A DNA stretch of 64,000 nt from Pyxicephalus adspersus (GCF_032062135.1 NC_092859.1:153650564-153714563); one strand, 5' to 3'. Shown: positions 1-10,674, numbered from the stretch's first letter. The notes: a model not told the origin generated them from the letters alone. Program-made: numbers and translations.

Positions 1-135
1 TAAGCATAATTATGTAGCCAGTTAACTAAGTTCAAATGAAATGATCGATTTTATCTTTTGGTTATAACTAGATATAAATCAGTTCATTGCCTTCTGCTTT
101 GGCATTAAATATTCCTAAACTAATATAAAAATGAT

Positions 136-283
136 TCTACTAGATTGTAAGCTCTTTGGGGCAGGGTCCTCTCCTCCTGTGTCACTGTCTGTATCTGTCT
201 GTAATTTGAAACCCCTATTTAATGTACAGCACTGCATAATATGTTGGCGCTATATAAATCCTGTTTAATAATAATAATAATTT
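136..283 (+). repeat. L2-clade LINE 3' end with (AAT)n tail
   Basis: It has GATTGTAAGCTCTTTGGGG, GTCACTGTCTGTATCTG, a GTACAGC core, TTGGCGCTATATAAAT and an (ATA)n tail. This matches the end of the longer copy at 4215-4833, which carries reverse-transcriptase code, so this is a 5'-truncated copy. Confidence 0.85.
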
Positions 284-765
284 GCTTTGCTACTATTTCA
301 TTAAATATACGGTGCAGGCATTGGTCTTAGCAAGCCTTTGCACTAAATTATGAAAGACTATAATTTATAAAATACTAAATATATGGTATTAACCGACTGA
401 TGGGAAATGCTTCAGAAACCTTGCACAAAACTATTGAACATTGCATGAAGTCAGAACATAGTAAAAGATGCGTAAGCCTCCCAAGGTCACAAGTTCTGTT
501 TCATAATGTCTATGCATGGTGTCACTCTGCATAGATTGGTGTGAGTCAGCTTCCTCCACCCTGAGTCTGGTTTCATCTCTAAGAAATGAACACAAAGGGG
601 GGTCAGGGAAACTTCTCAAACTACTTCTCGGAATTAAGAAACTGGAGGCGTGGAGAGCTGTTCCCTGTAAAGGTTCAGAAGCAACATTATTGGAACTTAA
701 TTGATACATAGAAATAGATAAAAAGAAAGAAAGATATATTTTGCTTGTTATAAAGTAGCATGAAC
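284..765. other. Intronic sequence, nothing recognised
   Basis: AT-rich with a moderately GC-rich patch near 500-670. A 92-codon minus-strand frame (431-709) overlaps a 62-codon plus-strand one, but neither shows a known motif or splice context. Confidence 0.5.
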
Positions 766-820
766 TTTGTAAAGTGCTGCGTAATATGTCACTGCTATAT
801 AAATACAGGATAATAATATA
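766..820 (+). repeat. Short L2 3'-terminal fragment
   Basis: AAGTGCTGCGTAATATG followed by GCTATATAAAT and a TAATAATA tail: only the last 50 bases of the L2 3' end. Confidence 0.7.
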
Positions 821-840
821 TTTTTATATAAAATATGTAT

Positions 841-1000
841 ATTGTGTGTTACTTCCCCCACCTCCTAGATTGTAAGCTCTTTGGGGCAGGGTCCTCTCCT
901 CCTCCTGTGTCACTGTCTGTATCTGTCTGTCTTTTACAACCCCTAATAAATGTACAGCGCAGCATTATATGTTGGCGCTATATCAATCCTGTTTAATGTT
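841..1000 (+). repeat. L2-clade LINE 3' end
   Basis: Same family as 136-283, including TTGTAAGCTCTTTGGGG and GTTGGCGCTATATCAATC. It is followed after about 40 AT-rich bases by an oppositely oriented L2 tail. Confidence 0.85.
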
Positions 1001-1040
1001 AAATAAACTGAACAATATTTAAACTAAATAATAAAATAAA

Positions 1041-1118
1041 CATTATTATTATTATTATTATTAACATTATTAAACAGGATTTATATAATGCCAGCAGCTC
1101 TGATACATATCTTACAAA
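1041..1118 (-). repeat. L2 3'-terminal fragment, inverted relative to its neighbour
   Basis: (ATT)n is followed by AAACAGGATTTATATAATGCC, the reverse complement of the L2 tail. It forms a tail-to-tail pair with 841-1000. Confidence 0.7.
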
Positions 1119-1410
1119 CATTATTGTACAAAGGTGTAAAAAAATGACAGCATGCAGGATATGATGCCACCCCTATATAGGAGTTTGCAATAATACAGCA
1201 ATAATAATGGCTCGTATCACTTTGCTCTACAATTATCAGAGGAAACGTATATTGTAGCACGTATTACGCTGCATTGCATGTCTCATTTCTACCCTTTGAC
1301 TCATTATGAAAATTCTGAGCTCAAGTGGTTGGAATTTACTATTCAGAGTGAAATCAGGAAGTATTGTTTTAGACATTATTAGGGGTTGTGCAACAAGCAC
1401 CCAGGTCATT
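1119..1410. other. Intronic sequence, nothing recognised
   Basis: Simple AT-rich intron sequence. The 66-codon minus-strand frame at 1236-1436 overlaps the adjacent MITE and is not credible as a gene. Confidence 0.45.
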
Positions 1411-1612
1411 GGGCCTGCATTAATAAAGATCGCCAAGGCTGGAGACGATACACTTTTATAAGTGAAGCTGGGTGATCCAGCAAACCTGGAATAGACTTAG
1501 CAAGTCATTTGCTAATGTTTTGAATCCTGCATCAGATCCATTCCAGGTTTGCTGAATTCATTGAAATTGTATCTCCTCTCCAGCCTAGGAGCACTTTAAT
1601 TAAACAGGCTCA
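1411..1612. mobile_element. Fold-back MITE, copy 1
   Basis: Ends GGGCCTGCATTAATAAAG and TTTAATTAAACAGGCTCA are inverted. The arms contain GCTGGGTGATCCAGCAAACC and its complement near the centre. The family recurs at 8330, 22350, 28751 (half), 56524 (half) and 63611. No coding capacity; superfamily undetermined. Confidence 0.75.
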
Positions 1613-1634
1613 GTGTATCTTCCACATGATGATG

Positions 1635-1661
<27 letters not shown>
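1635..1661. repeat. (AT)n microsatellite
   Basis: An uninterrupted AT dinucleotide run of about 27 bp, just before the SINE. Confidence 0.95.
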
Positions 1662-1668
<7 letters not shown>

Positions 1669-1987
1669 GGCAGGGTGGTTCAAAGGTTGGCCCTCTTGTT
1701 CCCAGGTTCGAATCTCAGGCTAGGTCACTATCTGCATGAAGTTTGCAGGTTCTCCCTGTGTCTGCGTGGGTTTCCCCCACGCACTTTAGTTTCTTTCCCA
1801 ATTCCAAAAACACGCAGTTAGGTTAATCGGCTTTCCCTCAAAATTGACCTTAGACTAATGACATATGATTATGGTCGGGATATTAGATTGTGAACCCCAC
1901 AGTTAGCGACATGACTATGGACTATGAACTATGCAAATCGCTGTATAATATGCCAGCGCTATATAAATAACGTCAATAATAATAAAA
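1669..1987 (+). mobile_element. tRNA-derived SINE with L2-type tail
   Basis: The head carries a decayed A box (TGGTTCAAAGG) and a good B box (GGTTCGAATCT, 1705-1715), as in tRNA-derived SINEs. The body contains TGCAGGTTCTCCCTGTGTCT and CCAAAAACACGCAGTTAGG. The 3' end GCCAGCGCTATATAAATAA plus (AAT)n is the same tail as the L2 LINEs here, so L2 reverse transcriptase probably mobilised it. A second copy is at 24638-24965 on the other strand. Confidence 0.8.
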
Positions 1988-2090
1988 GGTGTGCAATATA
2001 AGAGATCATCCAAAACATATTACCACTGGCATGTAAAGTGAATAACACTGATTATCTGGTTACAATGTAACATATATACTGTGGGATATA

Positions 2091-2895
2091 TTGGCAAGAA
2101 TTGAACACTCGGTTCTGGAAACTGATGGAAGTCTAAGGATCAGAGCAACTTTGAGAAAGACCATTGGAACGGCTAAACGACGGCAGGTGTTGCCGATATG
2201 CAGTGGTCAGGACAAGCCAAAAATAGTTCTGGGAAAGCCAGCCGGTGAAACAATGTCAAGGACACTCAAAGTTCATTGATGGGGTGGGAAAGTTTAGTCC
2301 ATCTGGTCTGATTCCCCAGAAGAGCTACTGTAGAACAAATCCCTGCTGGACATGAGAGAAAGGTTTAAGAACGCATAGTACATATGCAGAGTTCTGTGTA
2401 TGGGGCTGCAGAGCCATTAGAGTGCTCATGGTCAGCAGTTACTTTTGGTGGTCCACGTCTTTGGCCGGTGCACCACCAGCATGGTCAGGAGAAAGACCCC
2501 GCTGGGAGGGCGCACTGGCCAAAGTCGCGGACCATGTTTCCCGTACGAATTACAGGCTCACTGTGTCTTTGGTTATGTTGTCTTGGGTTCTGTTATCATG
2601 AAGGTTCTTCCCCTGTGAGTGACACATGCCCCCTGCGGAAAATTAATGGTCTGTCAGCTTGACGAAGTCAACTTGCATGACGAAGTCAACTTGCATGACG
2701 AATCATGTTTCTTGTTTTTTAGACCATGTGAGTCTGAGCTCTTTCTTTATTTGGGAAAGGGATGGAAGCTGGATGCACTATGGGAAGAAGGCAGGACGAC
2801 GGAGGCCAATGTCCTGGTGCCGGATACCAAAGGACACCGATGGAGGTCTATTGGAGTCCCTATGTCAATGTCTTGGTGGCACAAGGGGGCATATG
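2091..2895 (+). pseudogene. Tc1/mariner transposase relic
   Basis: Segments of a Tc1-like transposase are readable in order. The N-terminal part runs over 2091-2420 (LETDGSLRIRATLRKTIGTA, about residues 8-27 of the first frame, then CSGQDKPKIVLGK). A D-E-S motif with the first catalytic Asp follows near 2697, then a part reading GCTMGRRQ (2770-2800), and finally the C-terminal part (VPDTKGHRW). The interval that should carry the second Asp and the final acidic residue is deleted between about 2805 and 2815. There are frameshifts, an 18-bp tandem repeat before the D-E-S motif, and no clear terminal inverted repeats. It is a dead, internally deleted copy. The family assignment comes from remembered Tc1-like sequences in fish and frogs and is fairly secure. 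Confidence 0.75.
2661..2707 (+). repeat. 18-bp tandem repeat inside the Tc1 relic
   Basis: GACGAAGTCAACTTGCAT occurs twice in tandem, plus a partial third unit (GACGAATCATG). The third unit is the ancestral D-E-S codons, so the repeat seems to have grown from the catalytic motif. Confidence 0.85.
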
Positions 2896-3864
2896 CATTA
2901 TTACAAAACAGGAAAACAACAAATGCTTTCACCTCTCAGAGATTTGGGACTATTTTATGAATAACATCTAAAGGTTTTCTTAGAGTTCATGGCAGTAGGA
3001 AGAATGTCTTCAGACTAATTTCCCCCTTAATGCAAGAACCAGATGGAACGATTGCAATATGAACAAGTTTGACCTTCTAGCTCTTGCGCTTTTAAAAAAA
3101 AATAAAGGTCAAATGAAGACTTTTTAATATACCAAATTGCTTCTAATACAAAAGGTTGTCCTGGCCACCCACTGATGCATTGAGCCATACACATGCGTTA
3201 CATTTATTTCACCAAGAATGCAGGCACAAATCACAAGATGTATACATCGGCACTAGAATAACATTTTGCAGAGGTGGGCAATCACAGCCAATCACAGGCT
3301 GGGAAAGAAACTTGACCCCTCCAGTCATTCCTGCGCAATGCCTAACCAATTACATCCATGTTACATCAGCTGAATACTACAGGAAAGTATTGCGGTGGGG
3401 GATGTGTGATTCTGGGAATGCTTCTATGGGAATGTAGTATAATATATTATAATACAATATCATTTATTTGCTTCCCTTTTACACATTCAAATTATCACAC
3501 ACTACATATATTAAAATAATAAAAGAGTTCAGCACAGCTGCTCTAGAATTCTGCTGAATGGAGCACTCAATATTGGGCGGCTGCAGTTTTGCATTCATAG
3601 TCTGCATAGCTTGCAATTCAAGAAGTTTTTACTAGCAGAATTGATGCTTTGATACATTACTGAAGACATGGAGGAATAATGAGCTAAAGCGGCCAAAGCT
3701 GCAGAAATTCATCCTATTAGTAAATATGGAGAATATGTATCAGATAGAAGGTGAGCGTATCACGTCAGTTTCTTTCAGCTTCAGAAGCAAATTTTTTGTG
3801 CAGAGCACAATTAAATGAATGAATGCTGAAGACCCCCATCCCCCATAGCAGAGGCAATCCCTAT
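2896..3864. other. Intronic sequence, nothing recognised
   Basis: AT-rich, with palindromic AT runs near 3435-3465. A 93-codon plus-strand frame (3156-3437) has no recognisable motif or splice signals. Confidence 0.45.
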
Positions 3865-4196
3865 AGAGACGTCAGATGATTGTCGCTGAAAATGATCTTT
3901 TGTGATGGTTTTCAATGACAGGAGAACAAAGACTGAACACACAGCTGCAATTTCCCTCGCTGGATAAGATCTTTCGTTAGTAATTAAAGATCGTACACAG
4001 AGCACCGATCTTTGGAGAATGAGCAAGCAGCACCCTGCTGTTCTCTTCTCCATTGACTTGTACAGCAGTCGTTCCCCATCATCCAACAGGATAGATCTAT
4101 GAAGGATGTCGGGTGACCACTATACATGTCAGATTCTTGCCGGAGACTAGCCCAATGGTACATTTTGGGCAGGAGTCATCTCACGTGTATATAGCC
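3865..4196. mobile_element. Harbinger-like TIR element, decayed copy
   Basis: It contains GTCAGATTCTTGCCGGAG and ends CACGTGTATATAGCC, matching the family end TGTGTACATAGCC seen at 38324-38733 and 36690-36996. The left end is not clear. Confidence 0.5.
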
Positions 4197-4214
4197 AAAC
4201 AAGCACTGGATACG

Positions 4215-4833
4215 CTTCAGCCAGACTCATCCATCCTTGCCTCCGCTCCTCTTCTGTTGTCTCTCTTTGTAGTTCTCTTCACTGCTTTCCATTTCACCTT
4301 ATAATCAAAATCAAGCTCCTGTGCTTTGCCTTCAAATCCGTCCACAGTTCTTGTCCCACTTACCTTTCTGATCTGATAGAAGAATACTCCCCTAGCCGCT
4401 CTCTTCACTCCTCCAATGACCTACTAATGACTTCCTTACTCATAACCTCATCACGCGCACGGATACAAGACTTTTCTAGAGTTGCCCCGACTCTCTGGAA
4501 TGGTCTTCCTCATCCTATTCAGCTTGCTCCTACTTTCTGCTCATTTAAAAGAGAACTCAAAACCTATTTTTTCAAACTTGCCTACCCATCTTCTTCTGTC
4601 TTTTGAAACCATCACTACTTCCCACCACTACATATCCCCCTCCTATTGTGTGTAAATTCCCCCACCTACTAGATTGTAAGCTCTTCGGGGCAGGGTCCTC
4701 TCGTCCCGTGTCACTGTCTGTATTCTTCTGTCATTTGCAACCCGTATTTAATGTACAGCGTTGCGTAATATGTTGACCCTATATAAATCCTGTTTAATAT
4801 TAATAATAATAATAATAATATTAATAATAATAC
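4215..4833 (+). mobile_element. L2-clade LINE 3' part with open RT C-terminus
   Basis: From about 4240 to the TGA at 4604-4606 one frame is open (about 120 codons). It reads like the C-terminus of an L2/CR1-type reverse transcriptase: LLCFAFKSVHSS, YLSDLIEEYSPSRSLHSS, APTLWNGLPHP, SFKRELKTYFFKLAYP. It has no ATG start because the copy is truncated at the 5' end. About 70 bp after the stop comes the L2 3' UTR (GATTGTAAGCTCTTCGGGG, GTACAGCG, CTATATAAATCC) and a (TAA)n tail. This copy links the many short tail-only repeats in the window to a LINE. Confidence 0.85.
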
Positions 4834-7018
4834 AGTTCGCCATTCTGTTCTATGTTGGATGAAAGTGGCACCCTGCTGTTCTAAGAAGGCACAATGGTCA
4901 TTTCGGATTAGCCATTAATCAATCTACCAGGCAAGATTATTGAACAAAGCTGATGGACCACTGTCCAGCATTACCTTTCTTCTTGGGTGACAATCATCTA
5001 ATACATGTACATAGCTTTAAAGATGACTGCTGCACAGCGCATGCGTATGTGTACCCTGCGATTGGTGGCATGGTCTGATCAGTGATGTCAGATAATCAGT
5101 TGTAGGGAACAATCCTGCAGTTATGGTACAGCACCTATCCACTAAGCTGCAAGCACAACACTAATCATCCAAAAATTAAACCTGGCTTCATCCAGCTATA
5201 GCTGCGCCATTGTTTAGACTCATGCTGTTGCAAACCAGAGTTTAGGCAATAGCAATGCTTTCATAAGCTCTGTAAAATTGCAGCCCTGTAACCAGTATGG
5301 GGTTGGGAAGTCAGCGTAATGGTAGCTCCCATCAGAGGAATATAGGATGGGCTGCTGATCTATGAAAAGTGTTCTAAAACTCAAGCACATAGGCAAACTG
5401 AAGTTCATCTTTTAATGTGTTACTCAAATTATTTTACCAGAATAAACATAAAAACTATTGGCAGATCCAGAGTGTTGGCTGCCCAGCGTACTTTTGAAGA
5501 CTTTCACTGGATACTCCTTCTGAGCTCTTAGTTGGCATCTTCTCTGGGTCATCCTACTGATTCATGAGCAAAAGAATCATGGAAAAAGGTCTGTAACGGC
5601 CAATCAGATTGTTTTCATTCCCATTTATTCTTGTTTCAATCCCAATTGCAGCAGCTGTGCCGGAAGCTTGACTTGGCCTCTTTGATTTAACTCTCTCAAT
5701 TCCCACTGTGCATGCCGGCCTTGGGGAAGAGCAGCTTGGATGTAAAAGCACAATGGGAACAAGTTTGGTTACTTTCCGGGGTTGGGTGTCAGACTCCAAC
5801 CAGTTTCTCGAGCTTTCATAAGCTTGTGCAGCTTAACCACTTCTCATCCAGGATGTGCACCACTTATCTCTGATGCAGTTTAGCTGCGTTTTTTAAAATT
5901 TGTGCACAAGAGATTGTTTGCGTGGCTCAAATGACTCATGATTGATAAATCAAGTCAGTTCTCGGCAGTAAACTCTATTTTCCCTGATCAGGGTGCACGA
6001 GGTCTGAGGGCAAGAGGCATCACACAGCTCATACATTAGCAGGTAGTGGTGATAATGTTGGAATGTTTACAATTTGCATTTCTTATCCTTGCTGGAATTC
6101 GAAACACCTACTTATCACATTGCAGGATCCTCACATCAGCAAACACAGGGGGACTTCAGATGATCTCCGCAGTCAGTTTTCCAAACTGTGGTCAGTGCAT
6201 CATGTCAATAGACCTGTCCAATTGTAATCATCATAACAGCTTAATTTCTTCCCTGATAAACTGACATTGCTGAACTTGTTCCCCAATCGTTCATCTCATA
6301 TGAGCCTCATAATATGAATTATTTCACATTCAGTCTTTAGCACCTTAATCTGGTGCAGTTTTTGGAACTGAAGAAAGCCTAAAATTCCTGCACTGCCTTT
6401 TGGATGCATGAAATTCATCTCAAGGTTAAAATAAACTCAACCTGTGTTCCGGGGTATACCACAGGGTTTCCTCTTAATGCATGAATATATTCAATGCACC
6501 ATGCACAATAGATACTCTAAAATATTAAAAATGGAGTAAAAATATTGGTAGATATGAAGGACTCATTTTGGATTTATTTCTAGTTTATTCATTTTAGAGC
6601 AGCACATTGATCCTATATATTCTCCTAGTATATATACAGGTCCCAAATGCAGGTGTTGCCCTTGCTTTTGCCCTCCCAAAGGAGCCTTTTAGGGAGTATC
6701 TTAGAATACATATTGATTACATTTGTCAGAATACAAAAAAGACTGGGTTCAGCAACATTTATCATTTTTGTAACTGCTCAGTGGTTGAATAAAGAATTAT
6801 TTCACAGCCACAGAACCGCTACTATACAACCAAAAAATAATTTTGTGTATGACGTTGTAGTGGAGTTGTGACACAGTATCTAAAAGTTGCTTCCCCTCCC
6901 TACAGGAAGAACCTCACTGCAAATACAAGGGCGACATGTGAAAACGCAGTGACTTCTGGTGCACTTTGCAGCTCCTGGATGCATAACAGCTGTTTGCTAA
7001 GCTCCGGGGAATGGCTGA
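4834..7018. other. Intronic sequence, no feature recognised
   Basis: About 2.2 kb of ordinary intron. Frames of 60-103 codons occur on both strands (for example 5554-5799 minus and 6868-7179 plus), overlapping each other and lacking family resemblance. No clear repeat family was seen before the hAT MITE at 7019. Confidence 0.5.
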
Positions 7019-7185
7019 CAGTGTTCCCCCCAGGCCCTTTTAGCTGGGTGCACCACCCGGCACTTTTCAGCACCCATCCGGCTGTTTTTGGGTGGTTACT
7101 AAAGAGTTTTGTCACAATACAGGGGCTGCCACCCACCTACAATTTCTTCCCACCCAGCTTAAAAAAAATTTGGGGTTGAGCACTG
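7019..7185. mobile_element. Short hAT-type MITE
   Basis: Ends CAGTGTTCCCCCC and GGGGTTGAGCACTG form CAGTG-type terminal inverted repeats typical of hAT elements. The 167-bp element has no coding capacity. The flanking 8-bp sequences do not match, so no target duplication survives. Confidence 0.6.
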
Positions 7186-7526
7186 GGCAGTTTTAGACCA
7201 TACATATGAAATAAGCCTAACATTTCAGCTTCTTGTATGTCTTTAAACCAAGACACTGAAAAAACATTTTCCAACTATGATAAACTACATCAGCCACTAC
7301 AATGGATATGCCATTGTTATTTTTTTACTTTTCATTGAGAAAAGTACAAAAATCGGGTCATAACGCTGCAATGGGGCAGCAAGGTCTTAATAAAGAAATC
7401 CCTAAAAGACCCAATGCAGAACTGGTAGATTTCCATTGACCTATTATTGGCAAAATGGTAATACCAAAGATTGATACCAAACAAATGGGAAACTTTTAGG
7501 AAGTCGGTCAAATAACTTTGTCCACA
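7186..7526. other. Intronic sequence, nothing recognised
   Basis: AT-rich, without repeats or frames of note. Confidence 0.45.
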
Positions 7527-7721
7527 GAAATCTAGAATTATTTTGTCATTGTTACAATAACCTTTAATAAAGTCCCATCATGGCTCTTGCAGCAGGGCTT
7601 GCTGGATCTTGTAGTAGCAGATAGAAGGCCTCAAAAAGTTGTACGGAAATCTAGAATTATTTTGCCACTGTTACAATAACCTTTAAAGAAGACCCATCAT
7701 GGCTCACAAAGTTGTACGATA
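7527..7721 (+). repeat. 119-bp direct tandem duplication (partial second copy)
   Basis: GAAATCTAGAATTATTTTG begins at 7527 and again at 7646. Each is followed by near-identical sequence through CCCATCATGGCTC, and AAAGTTGTACG recurs after each. About 90% identity by eye over 60 bp. Confidence 0.8.
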
Positions 7722-8329
7722 TAATGACGCTGTTCATTATTGAATTGCCTGCTTACTTGTCTGATTATTTCACATGGCTTTTTTAGCTTCTTTGCACTCC
7801 ATTATTCTTGAAAAGGTCATTACTCAGCCTTCAAGGTTAAACCATTCCAATAGCATCCTCATCCCTGACATATTCCCCTATGGAGGTCCTCCTGGAAACC
7901 CCATAGCAGCCTTCATTATCAGTTCTTAGCACACAGGGGTGTCCAACAAACCAAATCAATGAACCATAGAAAGGAATAATTTGAATGGAGCTAAATCCTA
8001 ATACATGGGGATGTATTGAGAAAGAATCACAGAGAACTGGAAAGATGAACATTGGTTGTGACATCATGACTCCTAAAACTGGTTTTATGAAAACACACAC
8101 CAACCGAACAAGTTTATGATTATTTTTCTAAGCTGCAATTGGTAAATTAATATTGAAATTGGGAACTGTGGGAAAGAGCCTAGATTTCAGTTCATAATTT
8201 CCACATATATTTGTGCAAATCGGTCATGTGACTCGATTGCCTTGAGATCCCCAATCCATAAGATATGGCAGGATGAGTTGTTAAAAGTTCACATATTCAA
8301 TTTTTGCTTTCTTTTGTGCATATAAAAAA
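7722..8329. other. Intronic sequence, nothing recognised
   Basis: An 88-codon minus-strand frame (7837-8103) is present without recognisable motifs or splice sites. Confidence 0.45.
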
Positions 8330-8545
8330 GCTCTGATTTTATAATGCTCTCCAAGGCTGGAGAGAATACACTTTCATCAGTAAAGCTGGGTAATCAAGCA
8401 ATCTGGAATGGATTTCCTAAAAGTCATTAGCTATCTGTTAGCAAAATGTTTTCAATCCTAAAACAGATTCATTTCAAGTTTGCTGGATCACCCAGCTTCA
8501 CCAAAGAAAGTGTATTCTCTCCATCCTTGGAGAACTTCAGGGCCA
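8330..8545. mobile_element. Fold-back MITE, copy 2
   Basis: Two inverted arms: CTCTCCAAGGCTGGAGAG near 8348 and CTCTCCATCCTTGGAGAAC near 8517. The loop side carries AGCTGGGTAATCAAGCAA and its complement. Confidence 0.8.
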
Positions 8546-9405
8546 AAGTGTTAAATACATTGGTCGACCAGTTTAAAGCTAGATGTGAGCTTCATATGGA
8601 TCACTAGCCATTGGACCCCAATGACATTACATAGTGAAGTTCTATACAAGCAAAGTTTTGTGATCCCAACCCAAATCATTCAGGCGATACGTAGATCACT
8701 GAGGCGCAATGGACCAAGAAAATTGTCACAATGACCTTGAGACTAGAATACACTGCAGAAATGAATTCAGTCCATTATTAGGAATAACACGGAGAGGCAC
8801 TTATAGACGGCATGGCATATCCGTCCTAAAATGAGCAGTGTGGAAATGTTGGATGCAGAATAGTTCATGAGAATAAACTGTAATATTCTTATCCAGCTTC
8901 CATAGTGCTGAGCAAACTTCCTGCTTCAACCGGACATTTTATTTTCCGTTTTGTCATGAGTGTAATTTATTGAGAAGGAAACAAAGCATGTGATGATGGG
9001 GAAGTTCCAGCTTAGGTGCAGCACTACACGCTACCTTTCTATACAGATCCCAGCTTCACGCGTTTCGCTGTCCCATGTGGTTGTTGTAAAAATGTCAAAC
9101 AAATGTCCTTCCCGCCAGTCTGCTGATAGTAAGGAGCATCTGCCAAGATGTTACATAAATTACATTAGAGGGATGAATATTAAATGACTGGCAAGCCTGA
9201 GTGTTGGCTTCCCTAACTGTCTTGTGAATAAATATTCAGGCTCAGCTATTAAATGACATCTGGGTTTCCCTGGCCCATGTCATACTCTCCGGTGTGTCTC
9301 CGAACGTCCCTTCCTGTCCTCAGACAGACACGTGGAGCTGCTACATGCCAAGGTGGCATAGTGATGGCTGGCAGCCTACAGACCCCGGACCGCCAACCCA
9401 ACATA
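8546..9405. other. Intronic sequence with modest GC patches
   Basis: No repeat or gene identified. The 9000-9400 part is less AT-rich and contains CACGCGTTTCGC and CACGTGGAGCTG. Such sequence near a promoter could be regulatory, but nothing proves it. Confidence 0.4.
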
Positions 9406-9409
9406 GTGA

Positions 9410-9415
9410 AAGGGA

Positions 9416-9461
<46 letters not shown>

Positions 9462-9838
9462 AGGAAAGAAAGAAAGAAGTAGAGAAAAAGAGAGAGATGG
9501 TGGAAGACAGAAGAGAGGAAAGTAGAGAAAAGAAGAGAGAGAAGGAAAAGAAAAATATGGAAAGAGAGATGGCGGAAGACAGAAAGGAAATGACAGAGAA
9601 AAAATAAAGAGAGAAGAAAGAGGGAGAGCGATATGGAGAGAGGTAGAAAGAGCAAAGAGAGAAGAGATGAAATGAAAGGAGAGATACAGAGAGAGGGGAG
9701 AGAAGAGAGGAAAGAAAGGAGAAGAGATGGTGGAAGAGAGAAGAGAAAAATAAGGAGAGAGGAGAATGAAAGAGAGATGTAGAAAGAGAGGAGAGGGGAA
9801 GAGAAGAGGGAGTAAGCGAGAGAGAAGTGACATGGGGA
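9410..9838 (+). repeat. 420-bp polypurine (GAAA/GAGA) tract
   Basis: It begins as near-perfect (GAAA)n (9412-9455) and continues as imperfect GA-rich sequence, almost pyrimidine-free on the plus strand, to about 9838. Long open frames on both strands here (Lys/Arg/Glu-rich or Ser/Leu/Phe-rich) are artefacts of composition. It lies about 0.9 kb inside hk2 intron 1. Confidence 0.95.
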
Positions 9839-10236
9839 TAGAGAGAGGTGGAAAGAAAAGTTATAGAATTCTGTTTGATTATTAGTATCATCTTATTACA
9901 AAAATGATTAAATACATGGATGGGGTATTGGATAGATAGACACGGATGAGGGATATATGGCCAATACATACAATATTATATATTATAGATCAGATTCATA
10001 GTGTCCTCTACGTTACATAATAAAGAGCAGGCATATACATAGAGTCACATGTATCATTAGATCATGTAGGTAGATGGAGCCTGCTGGGAAGAGTCCCATA
10101 TATGATAAATATATTACACATGGTAGATAGGGTCACCTACATCACAGAACAAGAAGGTAGGGTGACCTAGATTTTAAATCAGATGGGTAGATGGGGTCAC
10201 ATCCAACATAGCGCATATTGGTATTGACACTAATAT
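9839..10236. other. Intron flank with degenerate minisatellite units
   Basis: AT-rich. From about 10070 it contains worn units such as GGTAGATGGGGTCAC related to the adjacent minisatellite. Confidence 0.5.
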
Positions 10237-10656
10237 TACAGCTCAGGTAGGTAGACATGGCCACATTCAATACAGATCAGATTGGTCGGGACAGTTATAT
10301 TACAGATCAGGTAGGTAGATGGGGTCACATCCAATACAGATCAGTTAGCTTGGATCACTTACAGATCAGGTAAGTAGACATGGCCACATCTAATACAGAT
10401 CAGGTATGTAGGATTACATATATTACAGCTCAGGTAGGTTGACATAGTCATATGTAATATAGCTCAGGTAGGTAGACATGGCCACATCTAATACAGATCA
10501 GGTATGTAGGATCACATATTACAGCTCAGGTAGGTAGACATGGTCATATGTAATACAGCTCAGGTAGGTAGATGGGGTCTCATCCAATACAGATCAGGTA
10601 TGTAGGATTACATATATTACAGCTCAGGTAGGTAGACATGGTCTAATACAGATCGG
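10237..10656 (+). repeat. Minisatellite, alternating 34- and 29-bp units
   Basis: The core G(A/C)TCAGG recurs at 10241, 10275, 10304, 10339, 10363, 10398, 10428, 10462, 10496, 10523, 10558, 10592, 10622 and 10651. Spacing is mostly 34-35 or 29-30 bp, giving a higher-order period near 64 bp. Units include GTAGGTAGACATGG and CACATCTAATACAGATCA. The array ends about 20 bp from the hk2 splice donor. Confidence 0.9.
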
Positions 10657-10674
10657 GCACATGGGGTGACTTAC

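Larger units (their letters stand above)
1..10674 (-). other. hk2: hk2 intron 1 (partial)
   Basis: The intron begins with GTAAGT at 10674-10669 and runs leftward off the window, so it is at least 10.7 kb. I searched both strands for exon 2 (expected to encode VDQYLYHMRLSDE or similar) and for later hexokinase motifs, and found none. A long first intron is normal for vertebrate HK2. It is filled with LINE, SINE, Tc1 and MITE remnants, a polypurine tract and a minisatellite, each listed separately. Confidence 0.85.

Noticed and set aside
1705..1715. Possible tRNA gene (GGTTCGAATCT B box)
   Set aside because: No cloverleaf or acceptor stem, and it is embedded in a 320-bp element with a LINE-like tail that recurs at 24638. 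It is a SINE.
9249..9969. Very long open frames (up to 197 codons) on both strands
   Set aside because: They are translations of the polypurine/polypyrimidine tract: only Ser/Leu/Phe/Pro or Lys/Arg/Glu, no domain.
1..10670. hk2 exon 2 or later exons
   Set aside because: No minus-strand sequence encoding the expected VDQYLYHMRL or LDLGGTNFR-type motifs was seen.
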